Source: Brumimicrobium sp041655765 (GTDB taxonomy: Bacteria > Bacteroidota > Bacteroidia > Flavobacteriales_D > Crocinitomicaceae). From it: a DNA stretch of 64,000 nucleotides. Below the pieces are notes generated by a model, which saw only the letters and a list, made by a program, of their open reading frames with translations, had not been told where the DNA came from and ran no database searches. A program made the position numbers and the translations under genes. Where the stretch lies: positions 62,001 through 126,000 of the forward strand of contig JBBAEU010000004.1 of assembly GCA_041655765.1 (NCBI GenBank). The letters are read 5' to 3'. Below, piece after piece: positions 26,814 to 34,683 of this stretch; position 1 is the stretch's first letter; each line of letters opens with the position of its first letter.

Positions 26814-27680
26814 ATGAAAAACAGTTTCTTATACCTAGCCTTGTCTTTCGCTGTACTTACATTCACTTCGTGTAAAAAAGAAGTGAATAACGATGTAGAG
26901 TACAATATAGACCAAAGTTACTCTTTGACTAATATTGCCTACGGAAGTCATGGAAAACAAAAAATGGACATTTATTTACCAGAAGGAAGAAGTGCAGCAA
27001 CCACAAAGGTATTTGTTCTAATTCATGGAGGTGGATGGCATGCGGGGAGTAAGAGTGATATGACTGCTTCTTTTGACAATTTAAAAGAAGTTTACCCTGA
27101 TTATGCGATTATTAATATGAATTATCGCCTCGGCACAGTTCAGAGTCCAGGTTATGACAAACAAATTAAAGACATACAAAAAGCTTTAGAACATTTTCAA
27201 GATCCAAAATATAATGTTTCTGACGAGTACTTTCTAATCGGAGCTTCAGCAGGTGCTCATCTATCTCTTTTATATGGCTATGGTTTTGATACTCAGAATA
27301 ATGTCAAAGGAATTTGTAATATTGTAGGACCTTCGGATATTACAGATCCAGCCTATTTAAATGGAAACGATCCTTATTTAGAGTATGCATTTACTACTTT
27401 AGTTGGACCATACACTTATCAACAAAAACCAGAGTTATACGAGGAAGCAAGCCCTGTAACTTATATTTCGGCTACATCACCTCCTACGATTTCATTTTAT
27501 GGGGACACAGATCCATTAATTCCAACTTCTCAAATGACTTTGTTACACGACAAGTTGAATCTACATGGAGTTGATAATGAAGCTACCATGTATGCAGGTG
27601 AAGGACACGGAAATTGGAGCTATGCAAACAACTTAGATTTCATTTTAAAGCTTTATGATTTCATAAATACACATTTTTAA
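26814..27680 (+). CDS. Esterase/lipase-like lipoprotein (alpha/beta hydrolase)
   Basis: Hydrolase of the BD-FAE/carboxylesterase type (288 residues) with a lipoprotein signal ending FTSC (Cys20). The oxyanion motif IHGGGWHAGS is near residue 70, the nucleophile elbow GASAG near 143, with likely Asp in GDTDPLIP and His in GEGHGNW. It would be anchored at the cell surface or periplasm and cleave ester or peptide-like bonds. It is a single gene 100 bases after the sugar operon. The substrate is unknown. Confidence 0.88.
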   Translation: MKNSFLYLALSFAVLTFTSCKKEVNNDVEYNIDQSYSLTNIAYGSHGKQKMDIYLPEGRSAATTKVFVLIHGGGWHAGSKSDMTASFDNLKEVYPDYAIINMNYRLGTVQSPGYDKQIKDIQKALEHFQDPKYNVSDEYFLIGASAGAHLSLLYGYGFDTQNNVKGICNIVGPSDITDPAYLNGNDPYLEYAFTTLVGPYTYQQKPELYEEASPVTYISATSPPTISFYGDTDPLIPTSQMTLLHDKLNLHGVDNEATMYAGEGHGNWSYANNLDFILKLYDFINTHF

Positions 27681-27985
27681 GCTGTCATTGGTTTATAAAC
27701 TTCAAACTATATCTTTTTATTGATTGGGTTGTAGTTATTTTTTTAAATGGTATGATAACCAAGCTCGTTTTTGTTTGAAAATTTACCTAAAATTTTCGCA
27801 AATTGGTCTTGTACAACGCTTATGTTTTTATAAAATTTATTTGACTAACTACTGTTTCATAATTCCCCTGACTCTACGTACTTCTTTGTAGAGTAACTAT
27901 TCATCAACCTCATAACTTTTTAGTAAAAGCACAGTACTTATTCTGAACCTTCTATCAACTTCATTAGCACTAAAATCTAATCTAT
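27681..27985. other. Intergenic stretch with a small hairpin
   Basis: No gene is seen in this AT-rich stretch. A 7-bp inverted repeat, ACTCTAC (27871-27877) and GTAGAGT (27888-27894), is the only clear structure. It lies next to the probable gene remnant at 27986-28177 and may be decayed coding DNA. Confidence 0.4.
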
Positions 27986-28177
27986 CTATGATGTTTTTGC
28001 ACTATATTCAGGACAATCTACTCGAATTTCGGATTCGGCAAGTTTTGTTTTTAGTAAATTGCAATAGTGTACTCCGTTTTCTGAATTATAGAATGAACAA
28101 GTAAAACACATTCGTTGAATGGTAATGATACCTGATTTGTTTAGGTCATAAATCAATTTAAGCAATCCGTTAAGCAT
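27986..28177 (-). pseudogene. Probable C-terminal remnant of a MarR-like regulator
   Basis: A 63-residue reading frame with a Cys cluster: RMCFTCSFY, HYCNLL and RVDCPEY. This arrangement resembles the C-terminal extension of some Bacteroidota MarR-family winged-helix proteins. The frame continues upstream for about ten codons (ending KCIDEKQKSI before the first Met) and then meets a stop, and no winged-helix part follows in any frame before the next gene, so it looks like a truncated gene. Alternatively it is a real small Cys-rich protein. The assignment rests on recalled family pattern, not on alignment. Confidence 0.4.
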
Positions 28178-28259
28178 GATAGACTTTTGTTTTTCGTCAA
28201 TACATTTAATTTTGGATTAAAATATTTTGGTTCTGTCTTCTAATAAACTTTTATGTTGG

Positions 28260-28293
28260 TTGTATTTTCCTTAAATAAATTTCTCTATATTTG
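28260..28293 (+). promoter_or_regulatory. Putative promoter of the membrane protein gene at 28322
   Basis: TTG at 28260-28262, a 23-base spacer and TATATTTG at 28286-28293 match the Bacteroidota promoter at the upper spacing limit. The start codon follows 28 bases later. Confidence 0.55.
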
Positions 28294-28321
28294 TTTTTTA
28301 CAACAGTTTTAAAAAATAACT

Positions 28322-29083
28322 ATGTCAGAAGAAAAAAAGTTTGTTGCTTCCGCTGAAGCAAAAGGAAAAGCAAAACAATTTAGAGCCATCGCAGTAGTTT
28401 TATGGCTGTTAGGTGTGGGAATGCAAATTTGGGCAATTACTGAGTTATTTAAAGACCCAATTACAATGTGGTTGATTATTACCTTGCTTGTTATTGACTT
28501 AGCTTTGGTTATAACAGGCTCACTTCTTTGGAAAAAGTCTAATAAATTGGATCCTCCAACAGAAGAAAGGAAATTTTTATTCTTTATGCAAAGTCAATTA
28601 GGGCTTTTTACAGCTATTGTAGCGTTTTTGCCATTTATCATTTTTCTTTTAACCAATAAAAATATCGACAAAAAACAAAAAGCAATACTTGGTGGAATCG
28701 CTGGTGCTGCATTGTTAATCGCTGGTTTTGTTGGCTTTGACTTTAATCCTGCTTCTGTTGAAAAATATACAGAAGAGATGAATAAAGATAGAGAGTTAGT
28801 AGAAGATTTAATAGGCCAAGACCATGTGTTTTGGGCTACTACTGCTGGAAAAAAATTGCATTTATATGAAGATTGTCAGCACATTAGAAACAGTATAATC
28901 GGAGAAGGAACTGTTAAAGAAGCTTGGGAGCAAAATAAAATCGAGAAATCGGATATTTGTAAAACATGTATTAAACGTGCAGAGAAAAATAAGGGAGAAG
29001 AATCGACTAATATCCTCGAAAAAGGTCAAGAAGTTTTAGAAGGTGTTATAGCGGATGAAGAGTTGGAAGTAGTAGAAGATTAA
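28322..29083 (+). CDS. Four-helix membrane protein with C-terminal Cys/His metal-site-like motif
   Basis: Unrecognised protein of 253 residues. Hydrophobic segments lie near residues 24-43, 50-70, 88-110 and 120-140. The cytosolic tail contains LHLYEDCQHIRN, about 20 residues, then ICKTCIKRA: a C-x2-H...C-x2-C pattern that could bind zinc as a treble-clef-like unit. An acidic stretch closes the protein. It converges on a haem protein gene with a four-base gap. The function is unknown. Confidence 0.7.
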   Translation: MSEEKKFVASAEAKGKAKQFRAIAVVLWLLGVGMQIWAITELFKDPITMWLIITLLVIDLALVITGSLLWKKSNKLDPPTEERKFLFFMQSQLGLFTAIVAFLPFIIFLLTNKNIDKKQKAILGGIAGAALLIAGFVGFDFNPASVEKYTEEMNKDRELVEDLIGQDHVFWATTAGKKLHLYEDCQHIRNSIIGEGTVKEAWEQNKIEKSDICKTCIKRAEKNKGEESTNILEKGQEVLEGVIADEELEVVED

Positions 29084-29087
29084 TTTT

Positions 29088-29723
29088 CTATCTCTCAAAC
29101 GTAATGCTCCAAACGGCACGAATTTCATCTGTTCCATAGCCTGTGGCATTATCATTTGGATAATTTTCAGCAATCGCTTTGAGTGTCTCTGGTGTGATTT
29201 TTTCGTTTTCAACACCATGACATTGTAAACACATTTCATTGGTGAAAATCGGTCTGTAATAATAAATTTTGTCTCCATCAACTTCTATGCTTGGCGTAAT
29301 ATCTTCACCTGTTTTACCTTCTGCAACAAGATTTTTATAATATTGAATTTGTTCTAATTCTTTTTTGTTTGCGTAATTATCTGGATTTCTTGCCAAATCA
29401 GTTGCCCGTTTTATTTCAACATTATATTCTTCTATTTTTGAGTTTGTTAATGAAATTGCATTGGTTTTGCAAAATGATAATGCGTGAATTGTTCCACCTT
29501 CATTTAATGCTCCAACCAAGTTTTTACCGAGTAGTTGTTGACTTTCAACTGAAATTTGTGTTCCTTTCTCATTGAAAAATTGCAATTCTTCTTCTGTAAT
29601 CGTTGATGTTTCTACTTTATCACTATCTATTTCAGTTATGGACGAATCACTGCTACAACTTATCATGAAGATGGCAAGAAAAAGTAAAGAGGCAATGTTT
29701 TTCATTAGACTATTTTTGTTCAT
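29088..29723 (-). CDS. Tll0287-like (DUF3365) haem lipoprotein
   Basis: Exported protein of 211 residues with a lipoprotein signal ending MISC (Cys23) and one c-type haem motif CLQCH at 165-169. The region before it (LARNPDNYANKKE, YYYRPIFTNEMCLQCHG) is typical of DUF3365/Tll0287-like single-haem proteins, proposed to act in redox sensing or electron transfer in the envelope. An alternative Met at 29705 would shorten the signal n-region. It is a single gene. Confidence 0.82.
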   Translation of the reverse strand: MNKNSLMKNIASLLFLAIFMISCSSDSSITEIDSDKVETSTITEEELQFFNEKGTQISVESQQLLGKNLVGALNEGGTIHALSFCKTNAISLTNSKIEEYNVEIKRATDLARNPDNYANKKELEQIQYYKNLVAEGKTGEDITPSIEVDGDKIYYYRPIFTNEMCLQCHGVENEKITPETLKAIAENYPNDNATGYGTDEIRAVWSITFER

Positions 29724-29828
29724 GATACAAAATAAGGAAAATATTTAAAATTTTCGTGTAACTTTAATTACAAAGTTTAAAAGTCAGTTCATTTTAATTC
29801 GATGAGGTTTTAAAAAGAACCACAAAAA

Positions 29829-31421
29829 CTAAAATGGAGCCATTGCATTGAAATTTCGCAGAATCTCCCTTTCTTCTTTTTTACTGTAAATGATTTGTTG
29901 CCAACTCAAAGGTCGCAATTCCTCTTTCCATGAAAATATTTCAACACGTTCTTCCTTTTTGTCAATTTTATTCATTGGATAAAGGACTCCATCAGGAATA
30001 TCTCGGTATGTAGCAGTAGTAATGTCACCCTTTTCAAAACGTAAAGTTATGTTTGATGAGTATAAACGATTCATTCCTTTTCTTTCGACGACAATCAATG
30101 TGTCGTTTTCGTCCTCTTGCTCTAGAAAGTAAATGGTTTTTGCGTTTCCGTCAATTTCTACACGTTTTATTTCTGTACTATCAAATATGGCGACCATTGA
30201 TGTTCCCGTGACTTGATTGAAATAATTCGTTGAATCGACATTGGTCACAATCAGTCCATTTTTACGGATAAAAGCGCGTTGGATTTCGTCGTCTTTCTCA
30301 TAGACAGAAATTGTATCGCCAGTAAGTTGTGCATTTCTTGCCCACAAAATAGGTGCGGTATAAAGATTCATTTCTCCGTTTTGTCGATTATAACTCAAAG
30401 AATCGCAAACCCCTTGCATATCGCCTCTGTAGAGTTTTACGTTTTTATAGGCTAGCATTAACTTTGGTTCACTTACAGAGTCTAAAAAATTATAAAGCGT
30501 ATCAGCATGAATGTATAACGTGTCTTTATCATCAAATCGTTTGGCTAAGGTATGACCCGTGATAAATCCATATTTTTCAATATCGCTATTGTAAGCATAA
30601 TCGCCCGTAAAACTAATTTTATTGGTTGTATCAACTAAATTTACATTGTATTTGGCAATATAAATGCTGTCAATTGACGAATAGTACAAAGAATCTGCAC
30701 TAATAAAAATATCAGCACGGTCAACATACGCATTTTTTTGCAAAACTCCCTCATCGTTGTTAATATCGTACCATCCTTCTTCGCAATACATATTCATGCT
30801 GTCACCAACGATAGTTGTTGGACCGTAAAAGTATGATTTTTTACTACTTGTATTGAATCGTAAAGTATCTGTTGTAATGGTATAATCATCGTTTTTATAC
30901 AATACATTTTTACTAAAATTGAATTGCTCAGATTTAGGATAAAAATAACCAACAGTACTACTCAGATAGTCATTTGAAGAAATACTTGTAATAACACCTT
31001 TGTTTTTATAGATTCCAACATCTCTTTTTAGGTCGTAATCCATCGAGTCTGTTATTAATCTATATTCATTGTTTCTGATTCTGACATTTCCATAAAGTTT
31101 AATATAGTCTTTATTTGCGTCAAAATGCATGGAATCACAAAACAAATTAAGCGTATCTAATTTATTAAAATGTACGTTTTTATATGCTTTTACATGATTT
31201 AAGTTACTGTTGAAATAGGCAGAATCGCAGTACAATTTGTTGCTCCCACTTTTAAAGACAACATTGCCTGTAACAATCCAATTTTTTTTGCTATCTAGCT
31301 TAATATCATCAGCTCCATCAAGTAATTCGATAACGTCTTGGCTATATGAAAGGTTTGAAAATAAAAAAATTGCGCCTCCTATTAAAAGCGCAATTTTAAA
31401 TATTTTGTTAACTCCTTTCAA
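29829..31421 (-). CDS. OstA-like envelope protein
   Basis: Exported protein of 530 residues with an N-terminal signal ending SYSQ. It is built of repeated OstA/LptA-type beta units, seen as recurring phrases such as WIVTGNVVFKSGSNKLYCDSA and KNVHFNKLDTLNLFCDSMHF (quoted in part), each about 45-50 residues. In Bacteroidota this family is linked to lipopolysaccharide transport across the periplasm. It starts immediately after the purA stop and shares its strand, so both are likely one transcript. Confidence 0.85.
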   Translation of the reverse strand: MKGVNKIFKIALLIGGAIFLFSNLSYSQDVIELLDGADDIKLDSKKNWIVTGNVVFKSGSNKLYCDSAYFNSNLNHVKAYKNVHFNKLDTLNLFCDSMHFDANKDYIKLYGNVRIRNNEYRLITDSMDYDLKRDVGIYKNKGVITSISSNDYLSSTVGYFYPKSEQFNFSKNVLYKNDDYTITTDTLRFNTSSKKSYFYGPTTIVGDSMNMYCEEGWYDINNDEGVLQKNAYVDRADIFISADSLYYSSIDSIYIAKYNVNLVDTTNKISFTGDYAYNSDIEKYGFITGHTLAKRFDDKDTLYIHADTLYNFLDSVSEPKLMLAYKNVKLYRGDMQGVCDSLSYNRQNGEMNLYTAPILWARNAQLTGDTISVYEKDDEIQRAFIRKNGLIVTNVDSTNYFNQVTGTSMVAIFDSTEIKRVEIDGNAKTIYFLEQEDENDTLIVVERKGMNRLYSSNITLRFEKGDITTATYRDIPDGVLYPMNKIDKKEERVEIFSWKEELRPLSWQQIIYSKKEEREILRNFNAMAPF

Positions 31422-32696
31422 TTATCTTGTTTTTAAAGTTTGTACTCTGTCAGGTCCAACCGAAACCGTTGTAATTGGAACGCCAACTTTATCTTCTAGA
31501 TAGCTCACATAATTTTTTAATTCTTGTGGAGCATCTGCAAAAGAGGTTAACTTTGTTATATCAGTATTCCAACCTTTTATTGTTTCATATACGGGTTCAA
31601 CGTTAATATCACACATATCAAATGGTAGGTAATCAATTTTCTTGCCATCAATGATATAATGTGTGCAAACTTTAATTTCATCAAAGCCATCAAGTACATC
31701 AGCCTTCATCATAGAAAGTTCTGTTGCGCCATCAATCATAATTGCATATTTTAGGGATGGAAGATCAATCCAGCCACACCTTCTTGGTCTGCCAGTTGTA
31801 GAACCAAATTCATGACCTGCTTTTCTGATTTTTTCTCCTACTTCATCATGTAGTTCCGTTGGGAAAGGTCCCGAACCAACACGTGTACAGTATGCTTTAA
31901 AAATTCCAATTACATTACCAATTTTTTGAGGAGCAACCCCCAGACCAGTACAAGTTCCTGCTGTAATTGTATTTGATGAAGTAACAAAAGGATAGCTTCC
32001 GAAATCTATGTCAAGCAATGTTCCTTGAGCGCCTTCAGCTAAGATTTTCTTATTTTCTTTTAGTGCATCATTAATGAAGTGTTCACTATCGATTGCAGTA
32101 ATTGTTTTTAAAAGATTTATTCCTTCAAAAAATGCTGGCTCTAATTCGTCAATATTATATTCAAATCCTTCATAATGTTTAAGCATTCCGATATGTTTTG
32201 CTTTTAGATTTTCGTATTTTTCTTTAAAGTTGGAAGCGTAAATATCGCCAACGCGTAGCCCATTTCTTCCAGTTTTATCCATATATGTAGGACCAATTCC
32301 TTTTAGTGTGGAACCAATTTTAGAGTTTCCTTTTGCTTGTTCTGATGCAGCGTCTAGCAATCTGTGCGTAGGTAAAATTAAATGTGCTTTTCTAGAGATT
32401 AGCAATGTTTCTGTGATAGGCAAATTAAATTTGCTTAGTGCCTCAATTTCTTTTTGGAAGATTACTGGGTCGATAACTACACCATTACCAATAACATTAA
32501 GAATGTTTTTTCTAAAAATACCAGAAGGAATTGTGTGAAGAACGTGTTTTATGCCGTCAAATTCAAGTGTATGACCAGCATTTGGCCCACCTTGAAATCG
32601 AGCGATAATATCATATTCAGGAGTTAAAACATCTACAATTTTTCCTTTTCCTTCGTCGCCCCATTGCAGTCCTAACAAAACATCTACTTTACTCAT
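31422..32696 (-). CDS. purA: Adenylosuccinate synthase
   Basis: Makes adenylosuccinate from IMP, aspartate and GTP in AMP synthesis; 424 residues, standard size. The GTP loop WGDEGKGK has the catalytic Asp14, and GGPNAGHTL has His42. Further signatures are GTLLDIDFGSYPFVTSSNT (quoted at 19 residues) and GRPRRCGWIDL. It lies downstream of the Fur-like gene (89 bases) and upstream of the OstA-like gene with no gap. Confidence 0.96.
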   Translation of the reverse strand: MSKVDVLLGLQWGDEGKGKIVDVLTPEYDIIARFQGGPNAGHTLEFDGIKHVLHTIPSGIFRKNILNVIGNGVVIDPVIFQKEIEALSKFNLPITETLLISRKAHLILPTHRLLDAASEQAKGNSKIGSTLKGIGPTYMDKTGRNGLRVGDIYASNFKEKYENLKAKHIGMLKHYEGFEYNIDELEPAFFEGINLLKTITAIDSEHFINDALKENKKILAEGAQGTLLDIDFGSYPFVTSSNTITAGTCTGLGVAPQKIGNVIGIFKAYCTRVGSGPFPTELHDEVGEKIRKAGHEFGSTTGRPRRCGWIDLPSLKYAIMIDGATELSMMKADVLDGFDEIKVCTHYIIDGKKIDYLPFDMCDINVEPVYETIKGWNTDITKLTSFADAPQELKNYVSYLEDKVGVPITTVSVGPDRVQTLKTR

Positions 32697-32785
32697 TATT
32701 TGTTATTTATAAAATTTTATTTGATTATGATTAAATGAATTTTCTTTATTTAAAGATATAAATCAAGTTGATAGGATGAAAAAAT

Positions 32786-33241
32786 CTACACTTTGCCTTT
32801 GTTGTCTTTATCTTGCACTCTTGTTCCATAAAAATACAAAGAATGGTGGTCGATACTAACTCCAAATATTTCTTCAATGGAATTTTTAATATTTTGGATT
32901 CTAGGATCACAAAATTCTATTAATTCTCCTGTATCTGTAAGAACTAGGTGGTCGTGTTGATTTCTGCCATGTGATTTTTCAAATTGTGTTGTGTTTGTAC
33001 CAAACTGATGTTTTCGCACAAGGTTACACGCTAAAAGCAAATCTATTGTATTGTATAAAGTCGCCCGAGAAACGCGATAATTTTTATTTTTCATTTTGAT
33101 ATAGAGCGATTCAATGTCAAAATGACCATCGTAGTTGTAAATTTCCTCAAGAATAGCAAAACGTTCAGGAGTTTTACGATGACCGTTTTTCTCAAGGTAC
33201 GCTGAAAATATATTTTTGACTGTCTCTTGTGCGTCTTTCAT
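32786..33241 (-). CDS. Fur-family transcriptional regulator
   Basis: Metal- or peroxide-responsive regulator of the Fur superfamily. The reading frame extends upstream to 33349 with a hydrophobic, non-family sequence; the start at 33241 (MKDAQETVKNIF) gives 151 residues and fits the family. The winged helix includes RKTPERFAILEEIY and SRATLYNTIDLLL. The dimerisation domain has the sensory-site HDHLVLTD, but the Cys-x2-Cys zinc site of typical Fur (after HDH) is absent, so it is not a four-Cys Fur. Iron, zinc or peroxide sensing cannot be told apart. Confidence 0.88.
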   Translation of the reverse strand: MKDAQETVKNIFSAYLEKNGHRKTPERFAILEEIYNYDGHFDIESLYIKMKNKNYRVSRATLYNTIDLLLACNLVRKHQFGTNTTQFEKSHGRNQHDHLVLTDTGELIEFCDPRIQNIKNSIEEIFGVSIDHHSLYFYGTRVQDKDNKGKV

Positions 33242-33259
33242 ATCTATGAGCTTAAAAGA

Positions 33260-33267
33260 CAAATTTA
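33260..33267 (-). promoter_or_regulatory. Putative -7 box for the Fur-like gene
   Basis: Reads TAAATTTG on the minus strand and lies 18 bases before the preferred ATG at 33241. It falls inside the longer reading frame, supporting the shorter start. Confidence 0.45.
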
Positions 33268-33355
33268 ATGAATTTGTAGTGATAAGGAATGGAAAAACAA
33301 ATAAAATTTCATGAGTTATAAAGAAGTTATAAACAGGGAATAAGATCAATTAAGA

Positions 33356-34612
33356 CTATACACTATGACTATTTTGAAACAAACGAAACGTAACTATTTC
33401 TGGTGTCATTCCAATACGACCAGGAAATCCTAAAAAACCAAACCCTTTGCTAACAAACAAGTAGCGTCCGTCTTCCTTGTATAGACCTAACCAACGTTTA
33501 TAGCGATATTGGGCAGGGCTCCATTTGATGCCTGGAATATTAACACCAGCTTGAAAACCATGTGTATGTCCGCTCAATGTTAAATCGTAAAAAGTTGGAT
33601 ATTCCCTAATAACATGTTCCCAATGTTCTGGGTCGTGACTCATCAAAATTTTACAGCTATTATCATCCAAGCCTTGAGAGGCGAGTTTAATATCTCCGTA
33701 TTTTGGAAAACGACCAGAGCCCCAGTTTTCTACGCCAACAATATCAATGCTTTCACCATTTTTTTCGATGCTAACGTTTTGATTGTTTAATAAGGTAAAT
33801 CCTGTATTGCGATAAAATTCATCAATTTGAGTTAAGTGTGCTTCACGCTCTTCGTCACTATTAAAAGGAACATAATCACCATAATCGTGATTACCAAGCA
33901 CGGCGAATTTTCCGTATTTAGCTTTTAGATTTTTGAATAATTCAAAATATGGAATTGCCTCTGAAATTCTATTATTAATTAAATCTCCAGTAAATAAAAT
34001 GATATCTGGCTTTTCCTCGTTGATTAAATCTAATCCTTGCTGAACCTTTTCGTAGTTATCAAAACTTCCAGCATGAAAATCGGTAAAATGCACAATTTTG
34101 AATCCTTCAAATGCTTTGGGCAATCTTTTTAGCGATAAGTCTAATTTTTTATTGTGGTAATTATATTTTCCTTTTGTAATTGCATAAAGTGTTCCCATAA
34201 GTGGAATAAATGCAGCACTCAAAGAGATATTCTTTACAAAGTTACGTCTGCTATGAAAAGAAGCTTTGCTTACTCTCCGCTTCAGAATTAGCTTTTTAAA
34301 ATGAATGCTATATCGTGTAATATCTTCGAGTAAAAATGGGATAACTGCTATAATCTTTACCACAACGATTCCTACGCCTAAGCCTATAGTGAAATTTATC
34401 CATGAAGAGCTGATGTAAAATTCTTGTGTACTTCTGTAAGTGAGAGAAAAGACACCAATAAAAAATAGGAGAGAGGTTATAGGAATTCCCCATCTGAGAA
34501 ACTTAAATGCTTTATTTTTTGTTGTTTTACTATATGCTTTCCATAAGTAAATATCAATAATGATAAATATGGCAAGGATAATTGAAAACGTAATTAGCAA
34601 TCTTAAATTCAT
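33356..34612 (-). CDS. Membrane-anchored metallophosphoesterase with Tat-like motif
   Basis: Calcineurin-like phosphoesterase of 418 residues. Hydrophobic helices lie near residues 5-25, 42-60 and 74-95. Residues 121-127 read SRRNFVK and are followed by a hydrophobic stretch (LSAAFIPLMG), resembling a twin-arginine signal placed internally. The catalytic domain starts near residue 165: HFTDFHAGSF, LFTGDLINN, LGNHDYGDY, MSHDP and SGHTHGFQ are the metal-binding motifs. It would face the periplasm, as in YkuE-like enzymes. The substrate is unknown. Confidence 0.88.
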   Translation of the reverse strand: MNLRLLITFSIILAIFIIIDIYLWKAYSKTTKNKAFKFLRWGIPITSLLFFIGVFSLTYRSTQEFYISSSWINFTIGLGVGIVVVKIIAVIPFLLEDITRYSIHFKKLILKRRVSKASFHSRRNFVKNISLSAAFIPLMGTLYAITKGKYNYHNKKLDLSLKRLPKAFEGFKIVHFTDFHAGSFDNYEKVQQGLDLINEEKPDIILFTGDLINNRISEAIPYFELFKNLKAKYGKFAVLGNHDYGDYVPFNSDEEREAHLTQIDEFYRNTGFTLLNNQNVSIEKNGESIDIVGVENWGSGRFPKYGDIKLASQGLDDNSCKILMSHDPEHWEHVIREYPTFYDLTLSGHTHGFQAGVNIPGIKWSPAQYRYKRWLGLYKEDGRYLFVSKGFGFLGFPGRIGMTPEIVTFRLFQNSHSV

Positions 34613-34683
34613 CCAAAACTTTTATATATAACCAATATTTCAAGGAAATGTTTGCAGTGAAAAAATATAAAAAAGTTTAAAAT

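Noticed and set aside
33242..33349. Upstream extension of the Fur-like gene
   Set aside because: It is hydrophobic and unlike the family, and a -7 box lies within it; the start at 33241 is better.
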